From Edaphobacter sp. 4G125 (GTDB lineage Bacteria > Acidobacteriota > Terriglobia > Terriglobales > Acidobacteriaceae), in contig NZ_CP060393.1 of NCBI RefSeq assembly GCF_014274685.1, positions 3,035,501 to 3,099,500 on the forward strand: a stretch of 64,000 bases of DNA. Reading direction: 5' to 3'. The notes beneath the pieces are model-generated. The model was given only the letters and a program-made list of their open reading frames with translations. It was not told the DNA's origin and did not search any database. Both the position numbers and the translations under genes were made by a program. Position 1 is the stretch's first letter. Every line of letters starts with the position of its first letter. Shown here one piece after another: positions 34,962-44,582 of the stretch.

Positions 34962-36290
34962 ATGTCGACGAATTCCGCTACCAGTCCCTCCACGGGCTTC
35001 ACCGCAACAGCTCCGGACAAGTCCAATGTCCGTTGGTTTGTGTGCTTCCTTCTCTTTCTGGCCACAACCATCAACTACATGGACCGGTCGGTCTTCTCGC
35101 TTATCGAGCCTCTGCTTCACCTCAACTTCATGGGCTGGGTTCCCGGCGTCGATGCCGCCCACCAGACCGTTTACAACATCAACTACGGTCGCATCCTTAT
35201 CTGTTTCCAGATCGCCTACGGCGTCGGCTTCCTCTTCGCCGGCCGTCTCATCGACAAACTCGGCACCAAGACCGGATACGCCATCGCCATCCTCGTCTGG
35301 GGATGCGCCTCCATGAGCCATTCCATCGTCGGCAGTGTCGCCGGCTTCTGCATAGCACGTGTCTTCCTCGGGCTTGGAGAATCCGGAAACTTCCCCGCCG
35401 CCATCAAGGCCACCACCGAGTGGTTTCCTTCCGAAGAACGCGCCCTGGCAACTGGCCTCTTCAACTCTGGCTCCAACGCCTCAGCTTTTATCGCTCCGGT
35501 CCTCATCGCCGCCGTCACTCTGCGCTGGGGATGGAACGCGGCCTTCATCACTACCGGCTCCATGGGCCTCATCTGGTGCGTTATCTGGCTGCTCTTCCCC
35601 TATAACAAACTTCGCCGCGGCACGACCCAGACCCAGGAAAATCTCGCCCCCGTCACCAGGGACAAGCCCATCTACTCTGTCCTGCTTCGTCACCATGGCT
35701 TCTGGGCCTTCTGCATCGGCAAAGGGCTCACCGACCCTATCTGGTGGTTCTATCTCTTCTATCTCCCCAAATTCCTCAACGACAACTACGGTCTCGATCT
35801 CAACCACGTCAAATATCCGCTCATCGTCATCTACACCATGGCTAGCGTCGGCTCCATCGCGGGCGGATGGCTCTCCGGCTTCCGCATGAAGCACGGACAC
35901 AGCGTCAATTCAGGCCGCAAGTTCGCCATGCTTGTCTGTGCCCTCTGCGTGTTGCCTATCATGTTGGTGCCCCACATGCACGACCTCTTCCCCAACAATG
36001 CATGGCCGGCGATCGCGCTCTTCTGCCTCGCTACCGCCGCGCACCAGGGATGGTCGGCAAACCTCTTCTCGACTCCAACCGATATGTTCCCCTCCACCAG
36101 CGTTAGCACCGTGGTGGGGATTGGCGGTGCAGCAGGAGCCGCCGGAGGAGCCATCTTCACCTGGATCGTCTCTCACTACTTCTCCCTTCACCCATTGCCG
36201 ATCTTCGCGATGGCAGGTTTTGCCTACGTTACTGCGTTGCTGATCTTCCAATTCCTCGTTCCTCAACTAGGCCAGCCACGCACTGCGTAA
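34962..36290 (+). CDS. MFS transporter, hexuronate (ExuT-like/ACS) family
   Basis: 442 residues from ATG 34962 (the frame opens at 34839 but the extra part is not transporter-like). Twelve predicted helices; N-terminal INYMDRSVFS and RVFLGLGESGNFPAAIKATTEWFPSEERALATGLFNSGS are hallmarks of the anion:cation symporter branch that imports hexuronates or similar sugar acids. Follows the fucosidase by 254 bp; a TTGACA lies near 34839. Confidence 0.88.
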   Translation: MSTNSATSPSTGFTATAPDKSNVRWFVCFLLFLATTINYMDRSVFSLIEPLLHLNFMGWVPGVDAAHQTVYNINYGRILICFQIAYGVGFLFAGRLIDKLGTKTGYAIAILVWGCASMSHSIVGSVAGFCIARVFLGLGESGNFPAAIKATTEWFPSEERALATGLFNSGSNASAFIAPVLIAAVTLRWGWNAAFITTGSMGLIWCVIWLLFPYNKLRRGTTQTQENLAPVTRDKPIYSVLLRHHGFWAFCIGKGLTDPIWWFYLFYLPKFLNDNYGLDLNHVKYPLIVIYTMASVGSIAGGWLSGFRMKHGHSVNSGRKFAMLVCALCVLPIMLVPHMHDLFPNNAWPAIALFCLATAAHQGWSANLFSTPTDMFPSTSVSTVVGIGGAAGAAGGAIFTWIVSHYFSLHPLPIFAMAGFAYVTALLIFQFLVPQLGQPRTA

Positions 36291-36303
36291 GCGCAAACAT
36301 AGA

Positions 36304-36335
36304 AACGCCGCCACTCCTTTTGGAGTGGCGGCGTT
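36304..36335. terminator. Bidirectional terminator
   Basis: AACGCCGCCACTCC-TTTT-GGAGTGGCGGCGTT: 14-bp perfect stem, 4-nt loop, between the convergent MFS and isomerase genes, with T-rich sequence (TTCTTCCGTTTT) on the plus side. Confidence 0.88.
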
Positions 36336-36348
36336 CTTCCGTTTTGCC

Positions 36349-37761
36349 CTAATTGTGCAGGTACATCGGCCATCCCAGGTACTTCTGGGCTGCTTCTTTC
36401 ACTGCATCGGCCACGTGTGAGAAATTTGCGGCTACATGATGCTCGAATCCGTTCTCGCAGATATAGTGCAGTAGCTTCTGCATATTCGGAATCTCGACAA
36501 CCCCTGCACCACCAAAGGTCTGCAGAGGATCATCCGTAAAGCTTCCCTGTCCCGCATATCCCTTGATCGTTCCTTCAAACTCATCTGTCGAGAACCGAAC
36601 AAAGCTCATCGCCCCCGACTTCACTCGCCCATCCAGCGTGCCGAACGTATTCTCTTTCCCAACCGTTCCCGCAATGATCTGCTGGAAATCCATCTTCACT
36701 CCCTGACGGAAGAAGTGCTTCGGCAGGTTCGAACAATGGAAGCAGACTGCCTTGTTCGGGTCCGCTCCATAGTTGTTGTTCCAGTCCAACAGAGCCGAGG
36801 GGGTCTCGCTCGCCAGCGAAAGCGCATGCATCGAGAGCGTTCCCATCGTATCCACCTCGCAGGCGCTGGGCAGCAGCTTCTCGCTCATCATGCTCATCAC
36901 CGTACACGGCACCACACCAAAGAACTCTTCCATCGAAGTCCAGCACTGCACGGAAGTCACATCCAACGCATTCGACTTCATCCAGTCGTCGATCACCACC
37001 CCCAGCTTCGACATCTTCAACAGCGCTGCCTCAGGAGTCTCGTTCACCGGCAGATAACTCTTGATCGCACTCAGCTTCTCCTGAACCTTGGCTTCACTAT
37101 CCGCAAGCCGTTGAATTCGCCCCATTACCTCGCTCAAATCCAGCGTATCCACTGTGATGCCGCTCTTCTCCAACAGCTTCTCTGAGTAGCGCACCGTATT
37201 GAACGCCGCAGGCCGTGCTCCAATCGCACCGATGCGAAGATTCCTGAATCCGCGCACAATTCGGCAGGTCGCAGCAAAGCTTTGCAAATCCTTCGCAAAC
37301 TGCTCCGAGTCCGGAGCCTCCGTATGCAGCGTTGTCAGCGAATACGGAATCCCATACTGGCGCAGGTTATTGCAGATCGACATCTTTCCGCAGAAGCTGT
37401 CACGCCGGAATGCAATGCCCATCTTCCCTGCATCATCTGGCGTCGCCTGAATCAGAATTGGCACCTGCAAATTCGCCAAACGGATCGCATCGGCAATGCC
37501 GCGTTCCTCTCCGAAATTCGGCAGCGTGACGATAATGCCATCGATCTCGTTTGCATGCTCGCGAAACAACTCCGCACAGATCTTCGCCTCTGTGTATGTC
37601 TCCACCGCTCCAAAAGCCGTCTGCTCCGCAGTCGTTACAACTGCTCGGTGTCCCTGCCGCTCCAGTGCGGCGATCATCTCCGTACGCCCTGTAGCCGCCA
37701 GGTGGCTTGGAAAAAATCCACGATTCCCTACAATGACGCCAAAAGTCATCTGCCTTCCCAT
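36349..37761 (-). CDS. L-fucose/L-arabinose isomerase-family protein
   Basis: 470 residues (ATG 37749 with GGAAGG is an alternative start). Matches the FucI/AraA fold: EIDGIIVTLPNFGEERGIADAIR, QCWTSMEEFFGVVPCTVMSMMSE, ACEVDTMGTLSMHAL, and a C-terminal metal-site His (HHVAANFSHVADAV). Last gene of the ROK-xylB-SSS operon. Since the kinase is xylulokinase-like, it probably makes a ketopentose; L-fucose is an alternative given GH29 and FucP nearby. Confidence 0.82.
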   Translation of the reverse strand: MGRQMTFGVIVGNRGFFPSHLAATGRTEMIAALERQGHRAVVTTAEQTAFGAVETYTEAKICAELFREHANEIDGIIVTLPNFGEERGIADAIRLANLQVPILIQATPDDAGKMGIAFRRDSFCGKMSICNNLRQYGIPYSLTTLHTEAPDSEQFAKDLQSFAATCRIVRGFRNLRIGAIGARPAAFNTVRYSEKLLEKSGITVDTLDLSEVMGRIQRLADSEAKVQEKLSAIKSYLPVNETPEAALLKMSKLGVVIDDWMKSNALDVTSVQCWTSMEEFFGVVPCTVMSMMSEKLLPSACEVDTMGTLSMHALSLASETPSALLDWNNNYGADPNKAVCFHCSNLPKHFFRQGVKMDFQQIIAGTVGKENTFGTLDGRVKSGAMSFVRFSTDEFEGTIKGYAGQGSFTDDPLQTFGGAGVVEIPNMQKLLHYICENGFEHHVAANFSHVADAVKEAAQKYLGWPMYLHN

Positions 37762-37813
37762 ACTTCCACTTCCCCCATTCCTTCAAAACCGCTCGCAGCG
37801 GCAGTAAGTTAAT

Positions 37814-38038
37814 TCAGCCTTTCCCCGGCCGAAAACGAATTACATAAAACGCTCCGAAGAGCAGCAATAGAATTCCCCACCACAGCGTCGGATGTAGTTC
37901 GTGCAACACCGTCGGAGCCTCATGCCCCAATGCTTCATAGATCCCGTACGGCACAAGAATCAGGCCATACAGCAGCGGCAGAAGCCCCACAAAGAACCAG
38001 ATCGAAAGATTCTCACCTCTTCCTGTTCCTTCAGCCAT
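37814..38038 (-). CDS. Small two-helix membrane protein paired with the symporter
   Basis: 74 residues with two hydrophobic segments (IWFFVGLLPLLYGLILVPYGIY and LWWGILLLLFGAFYVI). Starts 9 bp after the SSS symporter gene. Family unknown; probably a subunit or assembly partner of the symporter. Confidence 0.75.
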   Translation of the reverse strand: MAEGTGRGENLSIWFFVGLLPLLYGLILVPYGIYEALGHEAPTVLHELHPTLWWGILLLLFGAFYVIRFRPGKG

Positions 38039-38047
38039 CTCTACTCC

Positions 38048-39781
38048 CTACCAGAAGATCAGATTCAACACAAAGAACACTACAATCACCACGCACGCCC
38101 AAAAGATCGGCTTCTGCCACAATGACGTTGCACCATCATCCGGCAATTCGGTCGCGCCATAGACCAGTCCCGCAAGCTGCGCATCAGGAATCGGCTTCGT
38201 TGCCATGCTCACCCCATAGGTGACGATCACGCAGATCAGAAAGCTCCACAGCGCTCTGTACAGATTCTCCGCCATCGGTTTCGCATCGTCCGAAAGCGCG
38301 ATATACCGCAGCGCACCACCATCTCTTTGCACCCAGATCCACATTCCAATCGACGCTACTGTGCCAGAGAGCAGTCCCCAGAACCCTCCTGCCCTCGTCG
38401 CTCGCTTCCAAAGCATGCCCAGCACCACCGTGCCGAACAGCGGAGCGATAAAGAAGCTGAACAACGCCTGCACATAATCCATAATGCTGGCAGCATGAGC
38501 AACAAGGTATGCCGTTCCAATCGAGACCAGCATCCCCACAATCGTTGACCAGCGCCCCATCGCAACATAGTGACGATCCGACGCATTCTTCTTCATATAC
38601 GCGCCGTAAAGATCGTAGGTCCATACCGTGGAAAATGCGCTTACATTTCCCGCCATACCGCTCATGAAGCCCGCCACGAGCGCTGTAATACCCAGTCCCA
38701 GCAGCCCTGGCCCGCAATAACGAATCAGCATCAGCGGTAGCACTTCGTTATAGCTGTGCTGTCCTGTTGCTGCGGCAATATCCTCTCCCACCAGATGCAT
38801 TATGCTGCCGTCAGGATTCTTCAGCACCGTCAACGCCAGCAGGCCAGGAACAATCACAATCAGCGGAACTGCCATCTTGAACGCCGCGCCGATGATGGGA
38901 GCCATCTTCGCCGACCGCAGATTGTTAGCCGAAAGCACGCGCTGTACAACCAGGAAGTCCGTCGTCCAGTAACCGAAGCTGATGACGAATCCAAGCCCAA
39001 AGACAATTCCTGTCCAGTGAACTCCCATCGGGTTATCGCGGAAGTGCCCAAGCGTACTCCACAGATGCGTGTAATCGTTCGATCCTACATTCGCTGCAAT
39101 CTGCGCTTTCAGGTTTTGCCAGCCACCCGCTTCGATCAATCCCAAAATCGGAATCAGCGCGGCACCAGCCCAGATCAGCACAAATTGTAGGACCTCGTTG
39201 ATGATGGCCGAACGGAGTCCACCCAGCATCACATACACCGCAACCGTAATTGCTCCCACCCAGATCGAAAAGCTGATGTTCCAGCCCAATACCACCTTCA
39301 TCACCAGCGCCATCGAATACATGTTGACGCCGCTCATCAACACCGTCATCAGCGCAAACGAAACCGCGCTCACCCCGCGGGCGCCCTCACCGAACCGCAG
39401 TTGCAAATATCCCGGAACCGAGTGCGTCTTCGAGATGTAATAGAACGGCATCATCACGATGCCCAGGAACAACATCGCCGGAATCGCACCAATCCAATAC
39501 CAGTGCGTCGCCAGGATTCCGTACTGATAGGCTGCGCCTGCCCACCCCATCAGCTCCAGCGAGCCAAGGTTGGCCGAGACAAAACTCAGCCCGGCAATCC
39601 AGGCCGACATCTCCCGGCCCGCAAGAAAAAACTCTTCGCTGGTGTTCGTCGATCCCTTTACGTAAAAACCAATAAAGATCACCACGACGAAGTACAGCGC
39701 CAGCACCGCAATATCGATCGGCGCGAGTGCCGTCAGTTGGCGAGACAGAAAAAGCAGCGGAAATGCGCAGGAGATGGCCAT
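38048..39781 (-). CDS. Sodium:solute symporter (SGLT-like)
   Basis: 577 residues, about 14 membrane helices. SSS signature segments: EEFFLAGREMSAWIAGLSFVSANLGSLELMGWAGAAYQYG, GYWTTDFLVVQRVLSANN, GFMSGMAGNVSAFSTVWTYDLY. Imports a sugar with sodium. Operon context (xylulokinase, isomerase, ROK regulator) points to a pentose. Confidence 0.9.
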   Translation of the reverse strand: MAISCAFPLLFLSRQLTALAPIDIAVLALYFVVVIFIGFYVKGSTNTSEEFFLAGREMSAWIAGLSFVSANLGSLELMGWAGAAYQYGILATHWYWIGAIPAMLFLGIVMMPFYYISKTHSVPGYLQLRFGEGARGVSAVSFALMTVLMSGVNMYSMALVMKVVLGWNISFSIWVGAITVAVYVMLGGLRSAIINEVLQFVLIWAGAALIPILGLIEAGGWQNLKAQIAANVGSNDYTHLWSTLGHFRDNPMGVHWTGIVFGLGFVISFGYWTTDFLVVQRVLSANNLRSAKMAPIIGAAFKMAVPLIVIVPGLLALTVLKNPDGSIMHLVGEDIAAATGQHSYNEVLPLMLIRYCGPGLLGLGITALVAGFMSGMAGNVSAFSTVWTYDLYGAYMKKNASDRHYVAMGRWSTIVGMLVSIGTAYLVAHAASIMDYVQALFSFFIAPLFGTVVLGMLWKRATRAGGFWGLLSGTVASIGMWIWVQRDGGALRYIALSDDAKPMAENLYRALWSFLICVIVTYGVSMATKPIPDAQLAGLVYGATELPDDGATSLWQKPIFWACVVIVVFFVLNLIFW

Positions 39782-39812
39782 CCAAACAACCTTACCTGGT
39801 GCAAAGTCTTTT

Positions 39813-39834
39813 TATTATTCGTCTCGAAATAATA
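39813..39834. promoter_or_regulatory. Candidate sugar-repressor operator
   Basis: TATTATT-CGTCTCGA-AATAATA: 7-bp AT arms, 8-bp spacer, 32 bp upstream of the symporter start. A related half, GAAATATTATGA, lies before the ROK regulator gene (42644-42656, reverse strand). ROK/XylR proteins bind AT-rich inverted repeats. Confidence 0.5.
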
Positions 39835-39854
39835 TGAATCCCGCGTGATTCCTG

Positions 39855-41342
39855 TCAATTACTATCGAGATAGAGTCGTTCCAACCCCTCGCGGTACCGC
39901 TCCATCGCCGCTTCGTACCCCGCTTTCCGGTCGGCCCGCGGAACACTCTGTTCCTCCGTGGAAATCTTCACACAGCGATCTGCAATCGCGGCAAAACTCT
40001 CTGCCGCACCCGCAGATTGGCCATAGGCAAACATCGCCTGCATCGCCGCGCCTAGGCAACCCGCCTCTTCTTCCACCGGAACCTGAATCGGCACGCCGGT
40101 CGCATCGGCCAGCAGCTGCCTCCACTCCTTCGAGCGCGCTCCACCGCCGATCAGGAAGATCACCTCAGGTTTCCTTCCCGCCAGAATCAGCTCCAACCCG
40201 TTCAAAACTCCGAAGCTCACACCCTCCACCGCCGCGCGAATCAGGTTCTCGCTCGTATAGTTATTCGCCGAAATCCCGACCAGCGAACCCCGCGCCTGCG
40301 GCAGATCTGGTGTCCGCTCTCCATTCAGAAATGGCAGAAACACCAACCCGTCGGCTCCCGGCTGCGTCGCTTCCAGCGCTCCATCCAGGTCCGCAACCGT
40401 CTTCCCTACCAGTCCCATCGTCTGCGTCACCACATTCGTCGCATTCATCGTGCAAACCAATGGCAACCATCCCCCGGACGACGAGCAGAATGAAGCCACG
40501 GAACCCGTCGCATCCGTCACCGGCCGCTCACAGAACGAGTACACGGTCGACGAGGTCCCCAGGCTCATCGTCACCACGCCTTCCTTCACATTTCCTGTTC
40601 CGATCGCGCCCATCATGTTATCTCCGCCACCCGAAGAGACCACGCAAGCCGCAGGCAGCCCCAACTCTTTCGCAACCTCCGGACGGAGCCGCCCGACAAG
40701 CTCCTCCGGTCCCAATAAACGAGGCAACGCGCCCCACAGCTGCTCCGTGCCTCCATCAATCTTGCCCAGAACCTCCTTCGACCAACTCCGCGATCGCACA
40801 TCGAAGAACGCTGTTCCCGAAGCATCTCCATACTCTGCGCACAACTCTCCTGTCAGCCAGAAGTTCAGATAATCATGCGGCAGCAGAACATGACGTACCC
40901 GTGCAAAGTTCTCCGGCTCAGCCTCTTTCAACCACAGCAGCTTCGAGACCGTGTACCCCGTCAGCGGAACAATCCCAATCTTCTCGATGCACCCCGCCGC
41001 CCCGCCCAACTCGCGGACAAGAGCCGCATTCTGTGGAGCCGTCTCCGTGTCGTTCCACAACTTGGCTGGACGAATTACCTTCTTCTCTTCATCCAGCACC
41101 ACCAGGCCATGCTGTTGCCCCGAGACTCCCAATGCCTTCACCCGCGCACCCGGAACCTGTACCAGCGCCTGTTTCACCGCCTCTTTGAGAGCCTCCACCC
41201 ACCAGCTCGGCTCCTGTTCCCGCGCCCCATTGGCTCGTTCGATCAATGCATGGCGAGCATATCCTCGCCCCAGCGGTTTTCCCGCTTCATCGATCAGCAG
41301 GGCCTTCGTTCCCTGCGTCCCACAATCAATCCCTAAAAACAT
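39855..41342 (-). CDS. xylB: Xylulokinase
   Basis: 495 residues from ATG 41342 with GGAGGGTGGG upstream. FGGY fold: FLGIDCGTQGTKALLID, SGQQHGLVVLD, HVLLPHDYLNFWLTGE, GGGDNMMGAIGTG, SLGTSSTVYS, FLPFLNGERTPDLPQ, IGGGARSKEWRQLLAD. Phosphorylates D-xylulose to enter the pentose phosphate pathway. Second gene of the operon, 21 bp after the ROK regulator. Confidence 0.93.
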   Translation of the reverse strand: MFLGIDCGTQGTKALLIDEAGKPLGRGYARHALIERANGAREQEPSWWVEALKEAVKQALVQVPGARVKALGVSGQQHGLVVLDEEKKVIRPAKLWNDTETAPQNAALVRELGGAAGCIEKIGIVPLTGYTVSKLLWLKEAEPENFARVRHVLLPHDYLNFWLTGELCAEYGDASGTAFFDVRSRSWSKEVLGKIDGGTEQLWGALPRLLGPEELVGRLRPEVAKELGLPAACVVSSGGGDNMMGAIGTGNVKEGVVTMSLGTSSTVYSFCERPVTDATGSVASFCSSSGGWLPLVCTMNATNVVTQTMGLVGKTVADLDGALEATQPGADGLVFLPFLNGERTPDLPQARGSLVGISANNYTSENLIRAAVEGVSFGVLNGLELILAGRKPEVIFLIGGGARSKEWRQLLADATGVPIQVPVEEEAGCLGAAMQAMFAYGQSAGAAESFAAIADRCVKISTEEQSVPRADRKAGYEAAMERYREGLERLYLDSN

Positions 41343-41363
41343 CCCACCCTCCACCCTGCAGCT

Positions 41364-42632
41364 CTAAGCCTTTGCCTTCGCGCGCCGCGAGATATGTGTC
41401 GATCGGTGATAATGCGAGTGCCGTTGCAGCAGTAAAGCAGCGCTTCCGCTTAAGCGCGCCAGATAGCCGTCGCCGGCAGTCGTCAATCGCGGAGCCGCCC
41501 CAGCCAGCATCCCCGCCTCCAGCTCGCGCTGCACAATCGGTCCGCAGATCTCCCAGCACGAAGTCAGTTCTCCCGTAATCAGAATCCTCTCTGGAGAGAG
41601 CGCAGCCGTCACCAGACGAAGCCCATGCCCCAGTGCCTCCGCCTGCGCCTTCACAGCCTTCAGTGCTGCTCGATCTCCATCCTGAGCCAGTTGCAGAAGT
41701 CCTCGAATATCGCTGACCTGCTTCCTGCTCTGCTTTCGATAGGTCTGCAGCGCGGCCCGCGACGAGGCAAACATCTCCCAGCATCCTCGTTTTCCGCACC
41801 CACACACCGGCCCCTTAGGATCAATCGGAATATGCCCGAACTCCCCTGCTAACCCGTTGAATCCCGAGTGCAGTTGCCCCTCTGCCAGAATCGCAGTTCC
41901 CAATCCTTCCGCCACCGCAACCAAGACCGCGTTCCGTACTCCCTCCAGCCGGCCAAACCACAGCTCCGAAAGAAGGCACGCATTGGCGTCGTTATCGATC
42001 TCCACCTGTAGGCCCATCGCCTTCTCCAACGCCGAGCGAAGATCGTATCCCTCCCAACCCAGGTTTGGAGCCATCAGCAGCCGCTGCGTCACCGGATCGA
42101 CGCGTCCCGGAACGCTCACTCCGATCCCTTCAAAGGTCTTGTCGCCATGTCGCTTACGAAGCGCGTTCATCTCCTTCACCAACTTCGCAGTCGCGGTCTC
42201 CGGATCCTTCGCAGTCGTGATGGTCTCATGGGATAGAAACCTTCCACTTAAATCGACCACCGCAACAATCGCCTGGCTGGGGCGAATATCCAGCGCCAGC
42301 GTCACCAGATCATCATTGACCAGCAGCATCGTTGAAGGACGCCCGCGCCCGCTGCGCACAACAGCTCCCTCGCGGACCCACCCTTCCTCAATTAAATCTT
42401 CGACAATGGCCGAGATCGTGCTCGGCTGCAAACCCGAAAGCCGCGACAGATCTACGCGCGAAACAGGCTGCCGGAAGCGGATAAACTCCAGCACAATATC
42501 GCGGTTGATATCTCGCGCCATCTCGCTCGACGCAAGCTGCGCCGACGACAAATCAAATCTTCTCACCGTATCAGGACGCATCCTGCCGGAAGACGAAGAA
42601 CCACTGACACGTGCAATCGAACGAGGGGCCAT
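41364..42632 (-). CDS. ROK-family transcriptional regulator (XylR-like)
   Basis: 422 residues. N-terminal winged HTH (QPVSRVDLSRLSGLQPSTISAIVEDLIEEGWV) followed by a ROK sugar-binding domain with the zinc motif CGCGKRGCWEMFASS. Probably represses its own operon until the pentose or its derivative binds. First gene of the xylB operon. Confidence 0.93.
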   Translation of the reverse strand: MAPRSIARVSGSSSSGRMRPDTVRRFDLSSAQLASSEMARDINRDIVLEFIRFRQPVSRVDLSRLSGLQPSTISAIVEDLIEEGWVREGAVVRSGRGRPSTMLLVNDDLVTLALDIRPSQAIVAVVDLSGRFLSHETITTAKDPETATAKLVKEMNALRKRHGDKTFEGIGVSVPGRVDPVTQRLLMAPNLGWEGYDLRSALEKAMGLQVEIDNDANACLLSELWFGRLEGVRNAVLVAVAEGLGTAILAEGQLHSGFNGLAGEFGHIPIDPKGPVCGCGKRGCWEMFASSRAALQTYRKQSRKQVSDIRGLLQLAQDGDRAALKAVKAQAEALGHGLRLVTAALSPERILITGELTSCWEICGPIVQRELEAGMLAGAAPRLTTAGDGYLARLSGSAALLLQRHSHYHRSTHISRRAKAKA

Positions 42633-42643
42633 TAATTTGGCCT

Positions 42644-42656
42644 ATCATAATATTTC
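42644..42656 (-). promoter_or_regulatory. AT-rich operator half upstream of the ROK gene
   Basis: Reverse strand GAAATATTATGA, 12 bp before the ROK start; shares 10 of 12 bases with GAAATAATATGA at 39826-39837. Suggests one protein acts at both. Weak. Confidence 0.35.
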
Positions 42657-42705
42657 CCATTCAACATGAAAAGACTCTTGTCGAAAGCAGGCTCTTTCCC
42701 TGTCC

Positions 42706-44349
42706 TCACAGCCCTTCTTCAGCGGTCGCAGAAAGCTTGTCTTCAGGCGCGCTGACTATGGGCGAAATCGCCGCAAGGCTCTCCCTCTGCCAGTACACGC
42801 CAAACCCATCAATCGCCTGAATTGGCGCCTCGATCCCCCTCTGCCTTCGGAAATCGCACACCGCCTGCCGACATCCTTCCACTGCTCCGTAGTCGTCCAC
42901 AATGATGAAGCCCCCAGGAGACACCCGGTCGTATAACTCCTCCAGTGCATCCATCGTCGACTCATACATATCTCCATCCAGCCGTAGGATCGCCAGTCTC
43001 TCAATCGGAGCCGTCGGCAGCGTCTCCGAAAACCATCCCTTCAGAAACTGGACCTGCTCATCCAAAAGATCGTACTTTCTGAAGTTCTCCTGCACCTGTT
43101 CCAGCGAAACCGCTAGCTCCGAAAAAGTATGGTGCACATCCCCCGTATCCGCTGTCACATCAGGATTTGGCTCTGGCAATCCGCAGAATGAATCCGCGGC
43201 CCATACCCTCCGGTCTGTCACACCATAAGCCTTCAGAATCGCGCGCATCATGATGCACGCTCCTCCACGCCATATCCCCGTCTCAATAAAATCTCCCGGA
43301 ATCTCTCGCTCGATCACAAACTCGGCGATGCTCCGCAGGTTCGTCATCCGCGCATTTCCAATCATGCTGTGTGCCTGCGAAGGCCAGTCCCTGCCAATCT
43401 CCCGCAACTGGCTCTGATAAACATGCGGAGACCAGCGATCTTGGTTCGGGTCCTCATACACCGTGCCAATCAGGCATCGCTGCACCATATCCAGATACAG
43501 CCTTCGCAGCTCAGGCACGGGATTTGCAGGCAGAATCTCCCTCAACACCCGCACTGTAGACTGCCGCGAAAAGTGCTCAAACCCGCGTCTCTCCAGCTCT
43601 CTCCTCTTCGCATCATTGCGCAGCAGCTCAAGACACCCCTCCACAATCTCCTCCGGAGAAAAAGCCGCCACGGCCTCCGCATATCCTCCAAGATCGGGAG
43701 AAACCTCACTGACCACCGCCTTCGAGTTCGCCAGCAGATAACTCACTCGAACAATCTCAAAGAGATTCGTCTCGTAGAAATGCGTATTCAAAACAATCTT
43801 GGAGCGGGCGATCAGCGCATCCCTCTCCTTCCCATACACACCAAAGGCCACATGCGCACAGACCCCGGCCCGCTCCAGTCCTTCAAGAACCTTCTTCCTG
43901 CGCTCATTCAAAGAGCCATAAAACAGAACATCGATATCCTGTTCTGCCGCCGCCGCAATACGACGAAGCACAGGCATGTACCCAATCTCCACCAGACGCG
44001 GCGGATACAGACACTTTCTCTCCTGCCATCTCACCAGGTTGAGAGGGCTGTAATCCCATATCCAATGACTCTCCGACAAACGTAGATACGCTTCCGAAAG
44101 ATGCGCGCTCCCCAACTGCTCCAGGTTGTAGACAATCGTTCCCGAAGGTAGCAACCGCATCTCCTCCTCGGTCAGAAGATGGGCCCCTAGCAAAATGTTC
44201 GTCGCTTGCCGGTCAACGATGTTCTCGACAATCGCCGCCCTGTTGCCCAGCTCGCGCAGGGCCGCCTCCAGCGTCTCAGCAACCTCTTGAAAACACGAAC
44301 TGTGCAGATAACCATTCGGGCGAATGATCGAGATCAGATAGTTGGCCAT
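42706..44349 (-). CDS. Glycosyltransferase-like domain fused to TylF-type methyltransferase
   Basis: 547 residues. The N-terminal 300 resemble a CgeB/GT4-like glycosyltransferase (LSESHWIWDYSPLN, DVLFYGSLNERRKKVLEGL, KIVLNTHFYETNLFEIVRVSYLLANSKAVVSE). The C-terminal part is a TylF/macrocin O-methyltransferase (PGDFIETGIWRGGACIMM, AADSFCGLPEPN, LRLDGDMYESTMDALE, GGFIIVDDYGAVEGC). TylF-type enzymes methylate sugar hydroxyls with SAM. A single chain that might transfer and then methylate a sugar. Substrate unknown; neighbours give no pathway. Confidence 0.78.
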   Translation of the reverse strand: MANYLISIIRPNGYLHSSCFQEVAETLEAALRELGNRAAIVENIVDRQATNILLGAHLLTEEEMRLLPSGTIVYNLEQLGSAHLSEAYLRLSESHWIWDYSPLNLVRWQERKCLYPPRLVEIGYMPVLRRIAAAAEQDIDVLFYGSLNERRKKVLEGLERAGVCAHVAFGVYGKERDALIARSKIVLNTHFYETNLFEIVRVSYLLANSKAVVSEVSPDLGGYAEAVAAFSPEEIVEGCLELLRNDAKRRELERRGFEHFSRQSTVRVLREILPANPVPELRRLYLDMVQRCLIGTVYEDPNQDRWSPHVYQSQLREIGRDWPSQAHSMIGNARMTNLRSIAEFVIEREIPGDFIETGIWRGGACIMMRAILKAYGVTDRRVWAADSFCGLPEPNPDVTADTGDVHHTFSELAVSLEQVQENFRKYDLLDEQVQFLKGWFSETLPTAPIERLAILRLDGDMYESTMDALEELYDRVSPGGFIIVDDYGAVEGCRQAVCDFRRQRGIEAPIQAIDGFGVYWQRESLAAISPIVSAPEDKLSATAEEGL

Positions 44350-44437
44350 AGGTCCTCAAGCAGGACAAGGCATCTCTAAGGCCATCCTGTGTAGCAGTCT
44401 CTATGAAGTTTCTAATCTCCCCCACACTCTTCCTGCC

Positions 44438-44552
44438 GTCATTCTGAGTCGCAGACGAAGAATCCCTGTATCTTCTGGACATCCCTTAGTCGTGTCATTT
44501 CGACCGAAGCTGTCGTCGCAGACGAAAGCGAAGTGGAGAAATCCCCGCATTT
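44438..44552 (+). repeat. Intergenic repeat pair (types A and B)
   Basis: Type A 44438-44474 (GTCATTCTGAGTCGCAGACGAAGAATCCC...) and type B 44492-44552 (GTGTCATTTCGACCGAAGC...GTGGAGAAATCCCCGCATTT), in the 233-bp gap between the fusion gene and the FucP-like gene. Nearly the same pair occurs at 32926. Confidence 0.8.
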
Positions 44553-44582
44553 CATGCCGTCGCAGAAATCCCAGTCAGTCCC

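Noticed and set aside
39845-41188. 447-codon plus-strand frame
   Set aside because: Antisense shadow of xylulokinase; composition is Ser/Pro/Arg-rich without motifs.
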